The translations under genes were made by a program, and so were the position numbers. From NCBI RefSeq assembly GCF_001558155.1, contig NZ_LOAS01000003.1, positions 62,001-126,000 of the forward strand: 64,000 nt of DNA, given 5' to 3'. This DNA comes from Aliiruegeria sabulilitoris. Lineage in GTDB: Bacteria > Pseudomonadota > Alphaproteobacteria > Rhodobacterales > Rhodobacteraceae. This document shows, piece by piece, positions 54,855-64,000 of this stretch (positions are counted from its first letter, which is position 1; every line of letters starts with the position of its first letter). The notes beneath the pieces are model-generated. The model saw only the letters and a list, made by a program, of their open reading frames with translations. It was not told where the DNA came from and did not search any database.

Positions 54855-54900
54855 CGAGCCTCCATGACGGGCGGCCCATGGGCGCTCGCCTGATTGTCGT

Positions 54901-54960
54901 CTTTCCAGAAATATCCCGGGGGGAAGCCGGGTGGGCAGCGCCACCCGGACCCACTGGAAA
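54901..54960 (-). repeat. Intergenic GC-rich repeat, copy 8
   Basis: In reverse orientation the tail CTTTCCAGAAATATCCCGGG is followed by GGGAAGCCGGGTGGGCAGC and GCCACCCGGACCCA. The inner GGGTGG-GCAGC-GCCACCC forms a hairpin. It separates choX from choW within the importer operon, so it probably lies in the transcript. Intra-operon repeats of this kind often reduce downstream expression relative to the binding protein. Confidence 0.7.
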
Positions 54961-54962
54961 TA

Positions 54963-55886
54963 TTACATGCCGAGCGCTGCTTTCACGGCCGCCGCTGCGT
55001 CGCCACCATCCTTGGTGGTCACACCGTCAAGCCAGCCCATCCAGGTATCCGGATTCGCGCTCAGCCACGCCGCCGCCGCCTTCACCGGCTCCTGGCCGTC
55101 ATCCAGAATCGCGCCCATGATCTCGTTCTCCATTTCCAGCGAGAAAACAAGATTGCCCAGCAGCGCACCGACATTCGGGCATTCGGCCACATAGCCCGTC
55201 CGCGTGTTGGTATGAACGGTCGCGCCGCCAAGGTCGGGGCCAAAGAAATCATCGCCCCCCGTCAGGTAGCCCATTTCGAAATTGGCGTTCATCGGATGCG
55301 GCTCCCAGCCAAGGAAGACGATCGGATCGTCCTTCTTCGTCGCCCGCGCCACTTGCGCCAGCATGCCCTGTTCGGAGCTTTCCTTGACCTTGAAACCCTT
55401 CAGCCCGAACGCGTCGCCATCGATCATCGACTGGATCAGCCGGTTGCCGTCATTGCCCGGCTCGATGCCGTAAATCTCGCCATCCAGTTCCTTTTCGAAC
55501 TTGGCGATATCGGCGAAATCGGCAATCCCGAGATCCATCGCCACCTTGTTGACCGCCAGCGTGTATTTCGCGCCCGTCAGGTTCTCGCGCACCGTCTCAA
55601 CGGTGCCGGCCTCGCGATAGGGGGCAATATCGGCTTCCATCGTCGGCATCCAGTTGCCGAGGAAGATGTCGATGTCGCCTTCGGCCATCGAGGTATAGGT
55701 CACCGGCACCGAGAGCACCTTGATGTCGGTCTCGTAGCCGAGCGCGTCGAGCACGAATGTCGTGGCCGCAGTGGTGGCAGTGATGTCAGTCCAGCCGACA
55801 TCGGAGAAGGTGACCTCGTCGCAGGCAGCGATTGCGGTACTCGTGGTGCCGAGCACGATGGCGGTGGTCAGAAAGAAATTCTTCAT
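54963..55886 (-). CDS. choX: Choline-binding periplasmic protein
   Basis: The 307-residue secreted binding protein has a signal peptide ending near TAIAA. The mature part (VTFSDVGWTDITATTAATTFVLDALGYETDIKVLSVPVTY, IDIFLGNWMPTM, VFLGWEPHPMN) matches the ChoX/OpuAC-type fold, with aromatic residues for quaternary ammonium binding (GWTD, GNWMP, GWEPH). As the first gene of the importer operon it is divergent from betI. That makes choline the most likely ligand. Confidence 0.93.
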   Translation of the reverse strand: MKNFFLTTAIVLGTTSTAIAACDEVTFSDVGWTDITATTAATTFVLDALGYETDIKVLSVPVTYTSMAEGDIDIFLGNWMPTMEADIAPYREAGTVETVRENLTGAKYTLAVNKVAMDLGIADFADIAKFEKELDGEIYGIEPGNDGNRLIQSMIDGDAFGLKGFKVKESSEQGMLAQVARATKKDDPIVFLGWEPHPMNANFEMGYLTGGDDFFGPDLGGATVHTNTRTGYVAECPNVGALLGNLVFSLEMENEIMGAILDDGQEPVKAAAAWLSANPDTWMGWLDGVTTKDGGDAAAAVKAALGM

Positions 55887-55920
55887 GTTTGCGTTTTCCC
55901 TGTTGGTGGCGTTTTTTTGT

Positions 55921-55940
55921 TGATTGACGAGTCAATTAAA
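55921..55940. promoter_or_regulatory. Probable BetI operator
   Basis: The 20-base palindrome TTGATTGACGAGTCAATTAA has one mismatched pair; its core ATTGAC-GA-GTCAAT is perfect. It lies in the 105-base choX-betI divergent promoter region and resembles the ATTGA/TCAAT-type operators of BetI. Binding there could repress both directions until choline is present. Confidence 0.7.
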
Positions 55941-55991
55941 AACAGCCTAGTCTCCCTTTTGCAAGGCCGAGTTTGAGGAAAGCCGCACAAG

Positions 55992-56582
55992 ATGCCAAGG
56001 GTTGGAATGGAACCTGTGCGCCGCGCGGCGCTTGTCGAGGCGACCATGGCCGAGATCGGCCGTGCCGGTTCGCTCGACATCACGGTAAGCCAGATCGCGA
56101 AACGGGCAGGGGTCTCTTCCGCGCTGGCGCATCACTATTTCGGTGGCAAGGAAACGCTGATCCTCGCCGCCATGCGTCAGGTTCTGACGGATTATGGCGT
56201 CGAGGTCCGCCTGGCCCTCTCGGCCGCCAATGGCCACCGAGATCGCTTGCGCGCCATCGTCTGCGCAGGGTTTTCCGAAGGCCATTTCCGCCGGGACATC
56301 ATCGCAACCTGGCTCAACTTCTACGTGCTCGCCCAGCGTTCGGACGAGGCGCTGCGACTTTTGAGCGTCTATCACAGGCGGCTGCACTCCAACCTCGTCC
56401 ATGACCTGCGCCCGCTGGTCGGGCCGCGCGCGGTCGATATCGCCCGCAGGCTCGCCGGGCTGATCGACGGGCTCTATCTCCGTCACGCCCTGCGCAATGA
56501 CGGAACCACAGGCCCACAGGCAGCCGCTCAGGTCTGTGCCGCACTCGAGAATGAATTGTCGAAGGCAGCCGGCAGCGGCTGA
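55992..56582 (+). CDS. betI: Transcriptional repressor BetI (TetR family)
   Basis: The 196-residue TetR-type repressor begins [20 protein letters not shown]. It has the N-terminal helix-turn-helix [32 protein letters not shown] and a helical ligand domain ([30 protein letters not shown]) typical of BetI. It controls choline-to-betaine genes and is relieved by choline. It heads betI-betB-betA, and a palindromic candidate operator lies 50 bases upstream. Confidence 0.94.
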   Translation: MPRVGMEPVRRAALVEATMAEIGRAGSLDITVSQIAKRAGVSSALAHHYFGGKETLILAAMRQVLTDYGVEVRLALSAANGHRDRLRAIVCAGFSEGHFRRDIIATWLNFYVLAQRSDEALRLLSVYHRRLHSNLVHDLRPLVGPRAVDIARRLAGLIDGLYLRHALRNDGTTGPQAAAQVCAALENELSKAAGSG

Positions 56583-56640
56583 CCTCCCGTCGCCCAAGCT
56601 TCCAATACAGCCAGATCCCAACGCGAAAGGGACATCTCCC

Positions 56641-58101
56641 ATGCCCATCGATCCCAAACCCACGGCAAGCCACTATATCGGCGGCGAATATGTCGAAGAT
56701 ATCGCCGGCACGCCCATTGACGTGATCTCTGCCCATACCGGCGAGAAAATCGCGCAGGTCCATTCCGCCACGCGTACGATCGTCGAACGCGCGCTGGCGG
56801 CGGCCAGCGAAGCACAGGCCGCCTGGGCGGCGCTGACCGGAACCGAGCGCGGCCGCATTCTGCGGCGTGCGGCCGACATTATGCGCGAGCGCAACCGTGA
56901 ATTGTCCGAGCTGGAAACCTTTGACACCGGCAAGCCGCTACAGGAAACGCTTGTCGCCGACGCCACGTCCGGCGCCGATGCGCTGGAATATTTCGGTGGC
57001 CTCGCGGGCTCCCTGACAGGCGAGTACATCCCGCAGCCGGGCGGCGATTTTGTCTATACCAGCCGCGAGGCGCTCGGCGTCTGCGTGGGGCTCGGCGCCT
57101 GGAACTACCCGACGCAGATCGCCTGCTGGAAGGGCGCCCCGGCGCTGGCCTGTGGCAACACGATGGTGTTCAAACCCTCGGAGACCACGCCGCTCTGCGC
57201 GCTCAAGGTGGCCGAGATCCTGACCGAGGCCGGTGCGCCTCCGGGTGTCTATAACGTGATCCAGGGGCTGGGCGATGTCGGCGCGGCGCTGACGACCGAC
57301 CCGCGTGTGGCCAAGGTCTCGCTCACCGGTTCCGCGCCCACGGGCCGCAAGGTCTATGCCGCCGCCGCCGCGCAAATGAAGCACGTGACGATGGAGCTTG
57401 GCGGCAAGTCGCCTCTGGTCATCTTCGACGATGCGAATCTGGAAAACGCCGTCAGCGGCGCGATCCTCGCCAATTTCTATTCCACAGGGCAGGTCTGCTC
57501 CAACGGCACCCGCGTCTTCGTGCAGAAAGAGATCCGGGAGGCCTTCGTGAATAGGCTCTGCGAGCGGCTGGACGCGGCGGTGATCGGCGACCCGATGGAC
57601 GAAACGACGAATTTCGGCCCGATGGTCACCAGCGCGCAGCGTGAAATCACGCTCGGCTATATCGAGAAGGGCAAGGCAGAGGGCGCCACGCTCGCCTATG
57701 GCGGCAAGATCATCATCCGTCCCGGCAATTACATCCAGCCGACGGTGTTCACCGATGTCACCGACGACATGACCATCGCCCGCGAGGAGATCTTCGGCCC
57801 CGTTCTGTCCGTGCTCGATTTCGAGACCGAGGAAGAGGTCATCGCCCGGGCCAATGACACCGAGTTCGGCCTTGCTGGCGGCGTGTTCACGCAGGATCTC
57901 ACCCGCGCCCACCGCGTCATCGCCGCGATCAAGGCCGGTTCTTGCTACATCAACACCTACAACCTCGCCCCCGTCGAGGCGCCCTTTGGCGGCATGAAAG
58001 CGTCCGGCGTCGGTCGAGAGAATTCAAAAACAGCCATCGAACATTATAGCCAGGTCAAATCTGTCTATGTCTCGATGAACGATGTGGAGGCGCCCTTCTG
58101 A
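56641..58101 (+). CDS. betB: Betaine aldehyde dehydrogenase
   Basis: The 486-residue NAD(P)-dependent aldehyde dehydrogenase oxidises betaine aldehyde to glycine betaine. The active-site Glu lies in [14 protein letters not shown] and the catalytic Cys in [16 protein letters not shown]. The cofactor motif [12 protein letters not shown] precedes them. I chose ATG 56641, preceded by AAAGGGA; the longer in-frame extension overlaps betI. Its stop overlaps the betA start by one base (TGATG). Confidence 0.95.
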   Translation: MPIDPKPTASHYIGGEYVEDIAGTPIDVISAHTGEKIAQVHSATRTIVERALAAASEAQAAWAALTGTERGRILRRAADIMRERNRELSELETFDTGKPLQETLVADATSGADALEYFGGLAGSLTGEYIPQPGGDFVYTSREALGVCVGLGAWNYPTQIACWKGAPALACGNTMVFKPSETTPLCALKVAEILTEAGAPPGVYNVIQGLGDVGAALTTDPRVAKVSLTGSAPTGRKVYAAAAAQMKHVTMELGGKSPLVIFDDANLENAVSGAILANFYSTGQVCSNGTRVFVQKEIREAFVNRLCERLDAAVIGDPMDETTNFGPMVTSAQREITLGYIEKGKAEGATLAYGGKIIIRPGNYIQPTVFTDVTDDMTIAREEIFGPVLSVLDFETEEEVIARANDTEFGLAGGVFTQDLTRAHRVIAAIKAGSCYINTYNLAPVEAPFGGMKASGVGRENSKTAIEHYSQVKSVYVSMNDVEAPF

Positions 58102-59759
58102 TGCAGGCGGAATATGTTGTCATTGGTGCCGGATCTGCCGGTTGCGCCACCGCCTATCGGCTGGCCGAAGCGGGCCGCAAGGTTCTGGTCATCGAGCATG
58201 GCGTCTCCGACTGGGGGCCCTTCATCCAGATGCCGGCGGCGCTCTCCTATCCGATGAACATGGGGCTTTATGACTGGGGCTTCCAGACCGAGCCGGAACC
58301 GCATCTGGGCGGCCGGCGGCTTGCCACGCCGCGCGGCAAGGTCGTGGGTGGCTCCTCCTCGGTCAATGGCATGGTCTATGTGCGCGGCCATGCCGGCGAT
58401 TTCGACCATTGGGCCGAAGCCGGAGCGGATGGCTGGTCCTTTGCCGATGTGCTGCCGTATTTCAAGCGGATGGAACATTGGCACGACGGCGGGCACGGCG
58501 GCGACCCGGACTGGCGTGGCACGGATGGCCCGCTGCACGTGACGCGCGGCCCGCGCACCAACCCGCTGCACGCCGCCTTTGTCGAGGCCGGCCAGCAGGC
58601 GGGCTACGAGGTGACGGACGATTACAACGGCGAGAAGCAGGAAGGCTTCGGCGTGATGGAGCAGAACGTCTGGAAGGGGCGGCGCTGGTCCACGGCCAAT
58701 GCCTACCTGAAACCGGCGTTGAAACGGGAGAACTGCACGTTGGTGCGCGCCTTCGCCCGGCGCATCGTGATCGAAGAGGGCCGCGCGGTGGGCGTCGAGG
58801 TCGAACGCGGCGGCAAGGTGCAGGTGATCCGGGCCGAGCGCGAGGTCATCCTCGCCGCCAGCTCGATCAATTCGCCCAAGCTCCTGATGCTCTCTGGCAT
58901 TGGCCCCGCGGCGCATCTGGCCGAACACGGGATCGACCTGGTGGCCGACCGGGCCGGCGTTGGCCAGAACCTGCAGGACCATCTGGAGGTCTATGTCCAG
59001 ATGGCCGCGCGCGAGCCGGTCACGCTCTACAAGTACTGGAACCTCCCGAGCAAGGCACTGATTGGCGCGCAGTGGCTGCTGACCGGCAAGGGGCTGGGCG
59101 CCTCGAATCAGTTCGAGAGCGCGGCCTTCATCCGCTCGCAAGCCGGGGTGGATTATCCCGACATCCAGTATCACTTCCTGCCGATCGCCGTGCGCTATGA
59201 CGGCAAGGTCGCTGCCGAAGGGCATGGTTTCCAGGCCCATACTGGCCCGATGCGCTCGCCCTCGCGCGGGGAGATCACGCTGCGCTCGGCCGATCCGAAG
59301 GAAGCGCCGCGGATCTTCTTCAACTACATGTCGACCGAGCAGGACTGGGTGGATTTCCGCAGATGTATCCGGCTCACGCGGGAAATCTTTGCCCAAGACG
59401 CGTTCAAGCCCTTTGTCAAGCACGAGATCCAGCCGGGCGAGGCGCTCACGAGCGATGACGAGATCGACGGCTTCATCCGCGAACACGCCGAGAGCGCCTA
59501 TCATCCCTGCGGCAGCTGCCGCATGGGGCGGAAGGATGATCCGGGGGCCGTGGTCGATTCGGAATGTCGGGTGATCGGGGTGGACGGGCTCCGGCTGGTC
59601 GACAGTTCGATCTTTCCCAGAATCACCAATGGCAACCTCAACGCTCCGGCGATCATGGTGGGCGAGAAAGCGGCCGATCATATCCTTGGACGCACGCCGC
59701 TGGCGCCTGAAAACAACGCCCCTTGGTGGCATCCCGACTGGCAGACCGCGCAGCGCTGA
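58101..59759 (+). CDS. betA: Choline dehydrogenase
   Basis: The 552-residue GMC-family flavoprotein oxidises choline to betaine aldehyde at the membrane. The FAD motif [20 protein letters not shown] is at the N-terminus. [28 protein letters not shown] and the C-terminal active-site segment [11 protein letters not shown] are diagnostic of BetA. It completes the choline oxidation pair with BetB. betC (choline sulfatase) is not present here. Confidence 0.96.
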   Translation: MQAEYVVIGAGSAGCATAYRLAEAGRKVLVIEHGVSDWGPFIQMPAALSYPMNMGLYDWGFQTEPEPHLGGRRLATPRGKVVGGSSSVNGMVYVRGHAGDFDHWAEAGADGWSFADVLPYFKRMEHWHDGGHGGDPDWRGTDGPLHVTRGPRTNPLHAAFVEAGQQAGYEVTDDYNGEKQEGFGVMEQNVWKGRRWSTANAYLKPALKRENCTLVRAFARRIVIEEGRAVGVEVERGGKVQVIRAEREVILAASSINSPKLLMLSGIGPAAHLAEHGIDLVADRAGVGQNLQDHLEVYVQMAAREPVTLYKYWNLPSKALIGAQWLLTGKGLGASNQFESAAFIRSQAGVDYPDIQYHFLPIAVRYDGKVAAEGHGFQAHTGPMRSPSRGEITLRSADPKEAPRIFFNYMSTEQDWVDFRRCIRLTREIFAQDAFKPFVKHEIQPGEALTSDDEIDGFIREHAESAYHPCGSCRMGRKDDPGAVVDSECRVIGVDGLRLVDSSIFPRITNGNLNAPAIMVGEKAADHILGRTPLAPENNAPWWHPDWQTAQR

Positions 59760-59786
59760 GCGCAGCGCCGCAGGCGGATCACGAAG

Positions 59787-59904
59787 GCGCGGAGCTGTCA
59801 AGACGCTCCGCGCACGTGATCGCGGCCGTTGCAGAGCAGCTATTCGGACACAACATCTAGTGGTGCGGCTTGCGCAGCGCGCACCCGTGAGTTTTCACGG
59901 TTTT
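59787..59904 (+). terminator. Candidate transcription end of betIBA
   Basis: Two inverted repeats follow betA. The first is a perfect 9-bp hairpin GCGCGGAGC/GCTCCGCGC (59787-59795 and 59805-59813) without a T-run. The second is a 6-bp hairpin CCGTGA-GTTT-TCACGG (59885-59900) followed by TTTTGG. The second is the more likely intrinsic terminator, although it is weak. Confidence 0.5.
59848..59863. promoter_or_regulatory. NrdR-box-like sequence, distal
   Basis: ACACAACATCTAGTGG matches the NrdR box consensus (ACACWATATATWGTGT) at all but about three positions. It is far from nrdJ (about 500 bases) and overlaps the betA downstream region, so it may be accessory or accidental. Confidence 0.35.
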
Positions 59905-60032
59905 GGTGCTGTTGGTTAACGCGGGCAAGTTCAAGCATTCGTTGATATCCACAGCCTAACCCCGTATTTTGCCTGACTTGCTGCGACGCGGCGCAAGATG
60001 TTGTTAACAAATGCCGTTAACGAAGTGAGTCG

Positions 60033-60172
60033 GCCCCAGATGTTGTGGCCCTCTGGATCGTTTCCCGGTCAAGCGAAAGTTTTGCGAATTCGGTCAAATT
60101 TTCCCGTTGACCAATAGTGCCCACCTACGCCAGATTGTGCGAGCGAGAGGACAAGACCACAAGATATAGTGG
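60033..60172. promoter_or_regulatory. NrdR-box-like sites upstream of nrdJ
   Basis: The best match is CCACAAGATATAGTGG (60157-60172). A weaker one begins at 60125, exactly 32 bases upstream and therefore on the same helical face, the spacing usual for tandem NrdR boxes. A third is GCCCCAGATGTTGTGG (60033-60048). NrdR is the ATP/dATP-sensing repressor of ribonucleotide reductase genes. The whole 606-base region 59760-60365 contains no ORF that I believe and no recognisable cobalamin riboswitch. Confidence 0.6.
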
Positions 60173-60365
60173 CGACGCTCGCAAGGGACGACCACACACC
60201 AATGAATCGGGCCCAAGGCCCATTTCCATGCCCGGCGAGGGGCGTGTGTCTGTTCTTTGCGCGTTTATCTGATCGCAGTGTCGACGGTGGTGGGAAGACC
60301 CTGTCGGCAAGATCCAAAAAGCCGCCGTTTTAAAGGCGGGCAACCAAAGGGCACGGGGCGACCTA

Positions 60366-63300
60366 ATGAAGATCGAAAGAAAATTCACCACCGCAGGAGA
60401 AGATGCCTACGCCGGGCTGGCCTTCACGACGACGACCTCCGAGATCCGCAATCCGGACGGGACCGTGGTCTTCTGCCTCAAGGATATCGATGTTCCTGCC
60501 GCGTGGAGCCAGGTTGCCTCCGATGTGATCGCACAGAAATACTTCCGCAAGGCGGGCGTTGCCGCCAAGCTGCGCCGCGTGAAGGAAAAGGGCGTGCCCG
60601 AGTTCCTGTGGCGCTCGGTGCCCGACGAGAAGGCGATGTCCGATCTGCCGGCAGAAGCGTGGTTCACCGGCGAAACCTCCGCCCGTCAGGTGTTCGATCG
60701 TCTGGCCGGCGCCTGGGCCTATTGGGGCTGGAAGGGCGGCTATTTCACCTCCGAGGAGGATGCGAGCGCCTATTACGACGAGATGCGCCACATGCTGGCC
60801 ACGCAGCGCGCCGCGCCGAACAGCCCGCAATGGTTCAACACCGGCCTGCACTGGGCCTATGGCATCGACGGCCCGTCCCAGGGCCACCATTACGTGGACT
60901 ACAAGACCGGCAAGCTGACCAAGTCCAACTCCGCCTACGAGCATCCGCAGCCCCATGCCTGCTTCATCCAGTCCGTCTCCGACGACCTGGTGAACGAGGG
61001 TGGTATCATGGACCTGTGGGTCCGCGAGGCGCGGCTGTTCAAATACGGCTCCGGCACCGGCACCAACTTCTCCTCGCTGCGCGCCGAAGGCGAGTCGCTC
61101 TCGGGCGGCGGCAAGTCCTCCGGACTGATGGGCTTCCTCAAGATCGGCGACCGGGCAGCGGGCGCGATCAAGTCCGGCGGCACCACGCGCCGCGCGGCCA
61201 AGATGGTGATCTGCGACGCCGATCACCCCGATATCGAGGAATTCATCAACTGGAAGGTGAAGGAGGAGCAGAAGGTTGCCTCCATCGTCGCCGGCTCCAA
61301 GATGCATGAGCAGAAGCTCAACCTGATCTTCGACGCCATAGGCACCTGGGACGGCGACGCCGCCGACGCGGTCGATCCCAAGAAGAACCCCTCGCTGAAA
61401 AAGGCGATCCGCGAGGCCAAGAAGGTTTCGATCCCGGAGACTTACGTCAAGCGCGTGCTGGACTATGCCAAGCAGGGCTATTCGAGCATCGAGTTCCCGA
61501 CCTATGACACCGATTGGGACAGCGAAGCCTACAGCTCCGTCTCCGGCCAGAACTCCAACAACTCCGTCCGTGTCACCGATGCCTTCCTGCAGGCGGTGAA
61601 GGACGACGCCGATTGGGAACTGATCCGCCGTACCGACGGCCAGGTCGCCAAGACCATCAAGGCGCGCGACCTGTGGGAACAGATCGGCCACGCTGCATGG
61701 TCCTGTGCCGATCCGGGCATCCAGTTCCACGACACCGTCAATGCCTGGCATACCTGCCCGGAAGATGGCGCCATCCGCGGCTCCAACCCGTGCTCCGAGT
61801 ACATGTTCCTCGACGACACGGCTTGCAACCTGGCCTCGATGAACCTGCTGACCTTCCTGAAGGACGGTGTGTTCCAGGCCGAGGACTACATGCACGCCAC
61901 GCGTCTGTGGACGCTGACGCTGGAAATCTCGGTGACCATGGCGCAGTTCCCGTCCAAGGAGATCGCCCAACTTTCCTATGATTTCCGCACCCTCGGGCTT
62001 GGCTATGCCAATATCGGCGGGCTGTTGATGAACATGGGCTACAGCTACGACTCTGACGAGGGCCGGGCGCTCGGTGGCGCACTCTCCGCGATCATGACCG
62101 GTGTCGCCTATGCGACCTCGGCCGAGATGGCCGGCGAGCTTGGGCCGTTTGCCGGCTATGAGCGCAACGCCAAGCACATGCTGCGCGTCATCCGCAACCA
62201 CCGCAACGCGGCGCATGGCAACAGCGAAGGCTACGAGAAGCTCGCCGTGAAGCCGGTGCCGCTGGATCACCGCTCCAACCCGGACAAGAGCCTCAACGAG
62301 CTGGCCAGACATGCCTGGGACGAAGCGCTGCGCCTCGGCGAGATCAACGGTTTCCGCAACGCACAGGTCAGCGTCATCGCGCCCACCGGCACGATCGGCC
62401 TTGTCATGGATTGCGACACCACCGGCATCGAGCCCGATTTCGCGCTGGTGAAGTTCAAGAAGCTCGCCGGTGGCGGTTACTTCAAGATCATCAACCGCTC
62501 GGTCCCGGCCGCGCTCGAAAAGCAGGGCTACACGTCCAGCCAGATCGAGGAGATCATCTCCTACGCGGTAGGCCACGGCAGCCTTGGCAATGCGCCCGGC
62601 ATCAACCACACCTCGCTGGCCGGCAACGGCTTCGGCAAGACCGAGATCGACAAGATCGAGGCGGCGCTGCCCACGGCCTTCGATATCCGCTTCGTCTTCA
62701 ACCAGTGGACGCTGGGCGCGGAGTTCTGCACCGATGTGCTGGGCATCCCGGCCGAAAAGCTGAACGACCCGACCTATGACATGCTGACGGAACTGGGCTT
62801 CACCAAGGCACAGATCGACGCCGCCAATGACCATGTCTGCGGGACGATGACGCTGGAAGGGGCGCCGCATCTGAAGGAAGAGCATTACAGCATCTTCGAT
62901 TGCGCCAATCCCTGCGGCAAGAAGGGCAAGCGTTTCCTGTCGGTCGACAGCCACATCAAGATGATGGCCGCGGCGCAGAGCTTCATCTCGGGCGCGATCT
63001 CCAAGACGATCAACATGCCCAATGACGCGACGATCGCCGACTGCCAGCGCGCCTATGAGCTGTCCTGGTCCCTCGGCACCAAGGCCAACGCGCTCTACCG
63101 CGACGGCTCCAAGCTGAGCCAGCCGCTCGCCGCGGCACTCGTCGAGGATGACGAGGACGCGCAGGACGTGCTGGAGACCGGCACGCCGCAGGAAAAGGCG
63201 CAGGTGCTGGCCGAGAAGATCATCGAGAAGGTCATCGTCAAGGAAATCGTCCGTTCGCATCGCGAGAAGATGCCGGAGCGCCGCAAGGGCTACACCCAGA

Positions 63301-64000
63301 AGGCGAATGTCGGCGGCCACAAGGTCTATCTTCGCACGGGCGAATACCAGGATGGCTCGCTTGGCGAGATCTTCATCGACATGCACAAGGAAGGCGCAGG
63401 CTTCCGGGCGATGATGAACAACTTCGCCATCGCGGTTTCCGTCGGCCTGCAATACGGCGTGCCGCTGGAGGAGTTCGTGGACGCCTTCACCTTCACCAAG
63501 TTCGAGCCGGCGGGCATCGTTCAGGGCAACGACTCGATCAAGAACGCCACCTCGATCCTCGACTACATCTTCCGTGAACTTGCGGTCTCCTATCTCGACC
63601 GTACCGACCTCGCCCATGTGAAACCCTCCGGTCATACGTTCGATGATCTCGGCAAGGGGGATTACAACGAGGGCCTGGCGAATGTCGCGGAACTCTCCGA
63701 ATCTGCTGCGAGCAAGTCCCTCCAGGTTCTCAGGCAGATCTCCTCGACCGGTTACCTGCGCAAACGGCTTCCCCAAGAGCTGGTTGTGCTGCAGGGCGGT
63801 GTCGAGGGCATGGCCGGCGGCATCGCACTGGACGGTGCCGCCGACCCGCTCGCAACACTCAGGACGCTGGTGCCGGAAACGGGTGCCAGCACCGAAACCT
63901 CCGTTGGTGCCATCACGACGATGGATAACCGCGCCATGGCCCGCATACAGGGCTTCGAAGGCGAGGCCTGCGGCGATTGCGGCAACTACACGCTGGTGCG
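60366..64000 (+). CDS. nrdJ: B12-dependent class II ribonucleotide reductase, 3' end missing
   Basis: This adenosylcobalamin-dependent enzyme makes deoxyribonucleotides with or without oxygen. The frame from ATG 60366 runs 1211 codons to the window edge without a stop. Visible are the N-terminal [34 protein letters not shown], the radical-site motif [20 protein letters not shown], and VIAPTGTIG. The C-terminus reads [12 protein letters not shown], part of the zinc-ribbon/redox tail. By comparison with relatives only about 15-20 residues are missing (from memory). Upstream NrdR-like boxes suggest repression when dATP is high. Confidence 0.95.
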   Translation, partial: MKIERKFTTAGEDAYAGLAFTTTTSEIRNPDGTVVFCLKDIDVPAAWSQVASDVIAQKYFRKAGVAAKLRRVKEKGVPEFLWRSVPDEKAMSDLPAEAWFTGETSARQVFDRLAGAWAYWGWKGGYFTSEEDASAYYDEMRHMLATQRAAPNSPQWFNTGLHWAYGIDGPSQGHHYVDYKTGKLTKSNSAYEHPQPHACFIQSVSDDLVNEGGIMDLWVREARLFKYGSGTGTNFSSLRAEGESLSGGGKSSGLMGFLKIGDRAAGAIKSGGTTRRAAKMVICDADHPDIEEFINWKVKEEQKVASIVAGSKMHEQKLNLIFDAIGTWDGDAADAVDPKKNPSLKKAIREAKKVSIPETYVKRVLDYAKQGYSSIEFPTYDTDWDSEAYSSVSGQNSNNSVRVTDAFLQAVKDDADWELIRRTDGQVAKTIKARDLWEQIGHAAWSCADPGIQFHDTVNAWHTCPEDGAIRGSNPCSEYMFLDDTACNLASMNLLTFLKDGVFQAEDYMHATRLWTLTLEISVTMAQFPSKEIAQLSYDFRTLGLGYANIGGLLMNMGYSYDSDEGRALGGALSAIMTGVAYATSAEMAGELGPFAGYERNAKHMLRVIRNHRNAAHGNSEGYEKLAVKPVPLDHRSNPDKSLNELARHAWDEALRLGEINGFRNAQVSVIAPTGTIGLVMDCDTTGIEPDFALVKFKKLAGGGYFKIINRSVPAALEKQGYTSSQIEEIISYAVGHGSLGNAPGINHTSLAGNGFGKTEIDKIEAALPTAFDIRFVFNQWTLGAEFCTDVLGIPAEKLNDPTYDMLTELGFTKAQIDAANDHVCGTMTLEGAPHLKEEHYSIFDCANPCGKKGKRFLSVDSHIKMMAAAQSFISGAISKTINMPNDATIADCQRAYELSWSLGTKANALYRDGSKLSQPLAAALVEDDEDAQDVLETGTPQEKAQVLAEKIIEKVIVKEIVRSHREKMPERRKGYTQKANVGGHKVYLRTGEYQDGSLGEIFIDMHKEGAGFRAMMNNFAIAVSVGLQYGVPLEEFVDAFTFTKFEPAGIVQGNDSIKNATSILDYIFRELAVSYLDRTDLAHVKPSGHTFDDLGKGDYNEGLANVAELSESAASKSLQVLRQISSTGYLRKRLPQELVVLQGGVEGMAGGIALDGAADPLATLRTLVPETGASTETSVGAITTMDNRAMARIQGFEGEACGDCGNYTLV

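Noticed and set aside
60003-60020. TTAA pair before nrdJ as a CtrA site
   Set aside because: The spacer is nine bases, not seven, and no TTAACCAT half-site is present.
59760-60365. Cobalamin riboswitch before nrdJ
   Set aside because: I could not find the conserved B12-box-like core; the region is better explained by NrdR-type sites.
60363-63776. Reverse-strand open frame of more than 1100 codons
   Set aside because: It is the exact complement of nrdJ; its His/Arg/Gly-rich translation is typical of an antisense shadow in a high-GC genome, and nrdJ has clear family motifs.

Overview
The window comes from the chromosome of a high-GC alphaproteobacterium, most likely a marine member of the Rhodobacteraceae (Roseobacter group). 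Four things point there. A sciP gene sits next to ctrA. An alphaproteobacterial LexA-type site (GTTC-N7-GTTC) lies downstream of recG. The genome uses a B12-dependent ribonucleotide reductase and a choXWV/betIBA choline-to-betaine locus. A GC-rich intergenic repeat ending in a GGATATTT-like tail recurs in at least eight places. No rRNA, tRNA, CRISPR array, prophage or transposase was seen.

Layout. 1-3.4 kb: the 3' end of prmA, a small membrane protein gene and the reverse-strand Holliday-junction operon ruvC-ruvA-ruvB. 3.7-9 kb: a 62-codon gene with its own terminator, an acyl-CoA synthetase, a hemolysin III family gene, then fabG and acpP. 9.1-16 kb: a reverse-strand peptide-type ABC transporter operon that is decaying. 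The ATPase and one permease each carry an in-frame stop, and the binding protein has a stop plus a large internal deletion. An AraC-type regulator lies upstream of it. 16-30 kb: miaA faces the envelope and lipid supercluster pyrH-[VPLPA-CTERM protein]-frr-uppS-cdsA-dxr-rseP-[44-aa protein]-bamA-ompH-fabZ-lpxA-lpxI-lpxB, which couples translation recycling, isoprenoid and phospholipid precursors, outer-membrane assembly and lipid A synthesis. 30-34 kb: an FAD oxidoreductase, mnmA, and the cell-cycle pair sciP-ctrA. 34-38.7 kb: ligA-recG, then a 40-codon membrane protein gene behind a probable LexA operator.

39-47.5 kb: a short-chain dehydrogenase, galT-galK, monomeric isocitrate dehydrogenase and a HxRRGD glycosyltransferase with a repeat-containing C-terminus. 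47.5-52.8 kb: a molybdenum/tungsten NAD-type formate dehydrogenase operon with a fused gamma-beta subunit and two small genes between its subunits. 53-59.8 kb: the choline ABC importer (choX, choW, choV), divergent from betI-betB-betA, with a palindrome fitting a BetI operator between them. 60.4 kb to the end: nrdJ, almost complete, preceded by several matches to the NrdR box.

The best candidates for new biology are the probable SOS-controlled 40-aa membrane protein, the dispersed repeat family, the erosion of the ABC operon, and the small genes lodged inside otherwise conserved operons. I did not find a clearly new multi-gene system. Family assignments rest on motifs and gene order read by eye.
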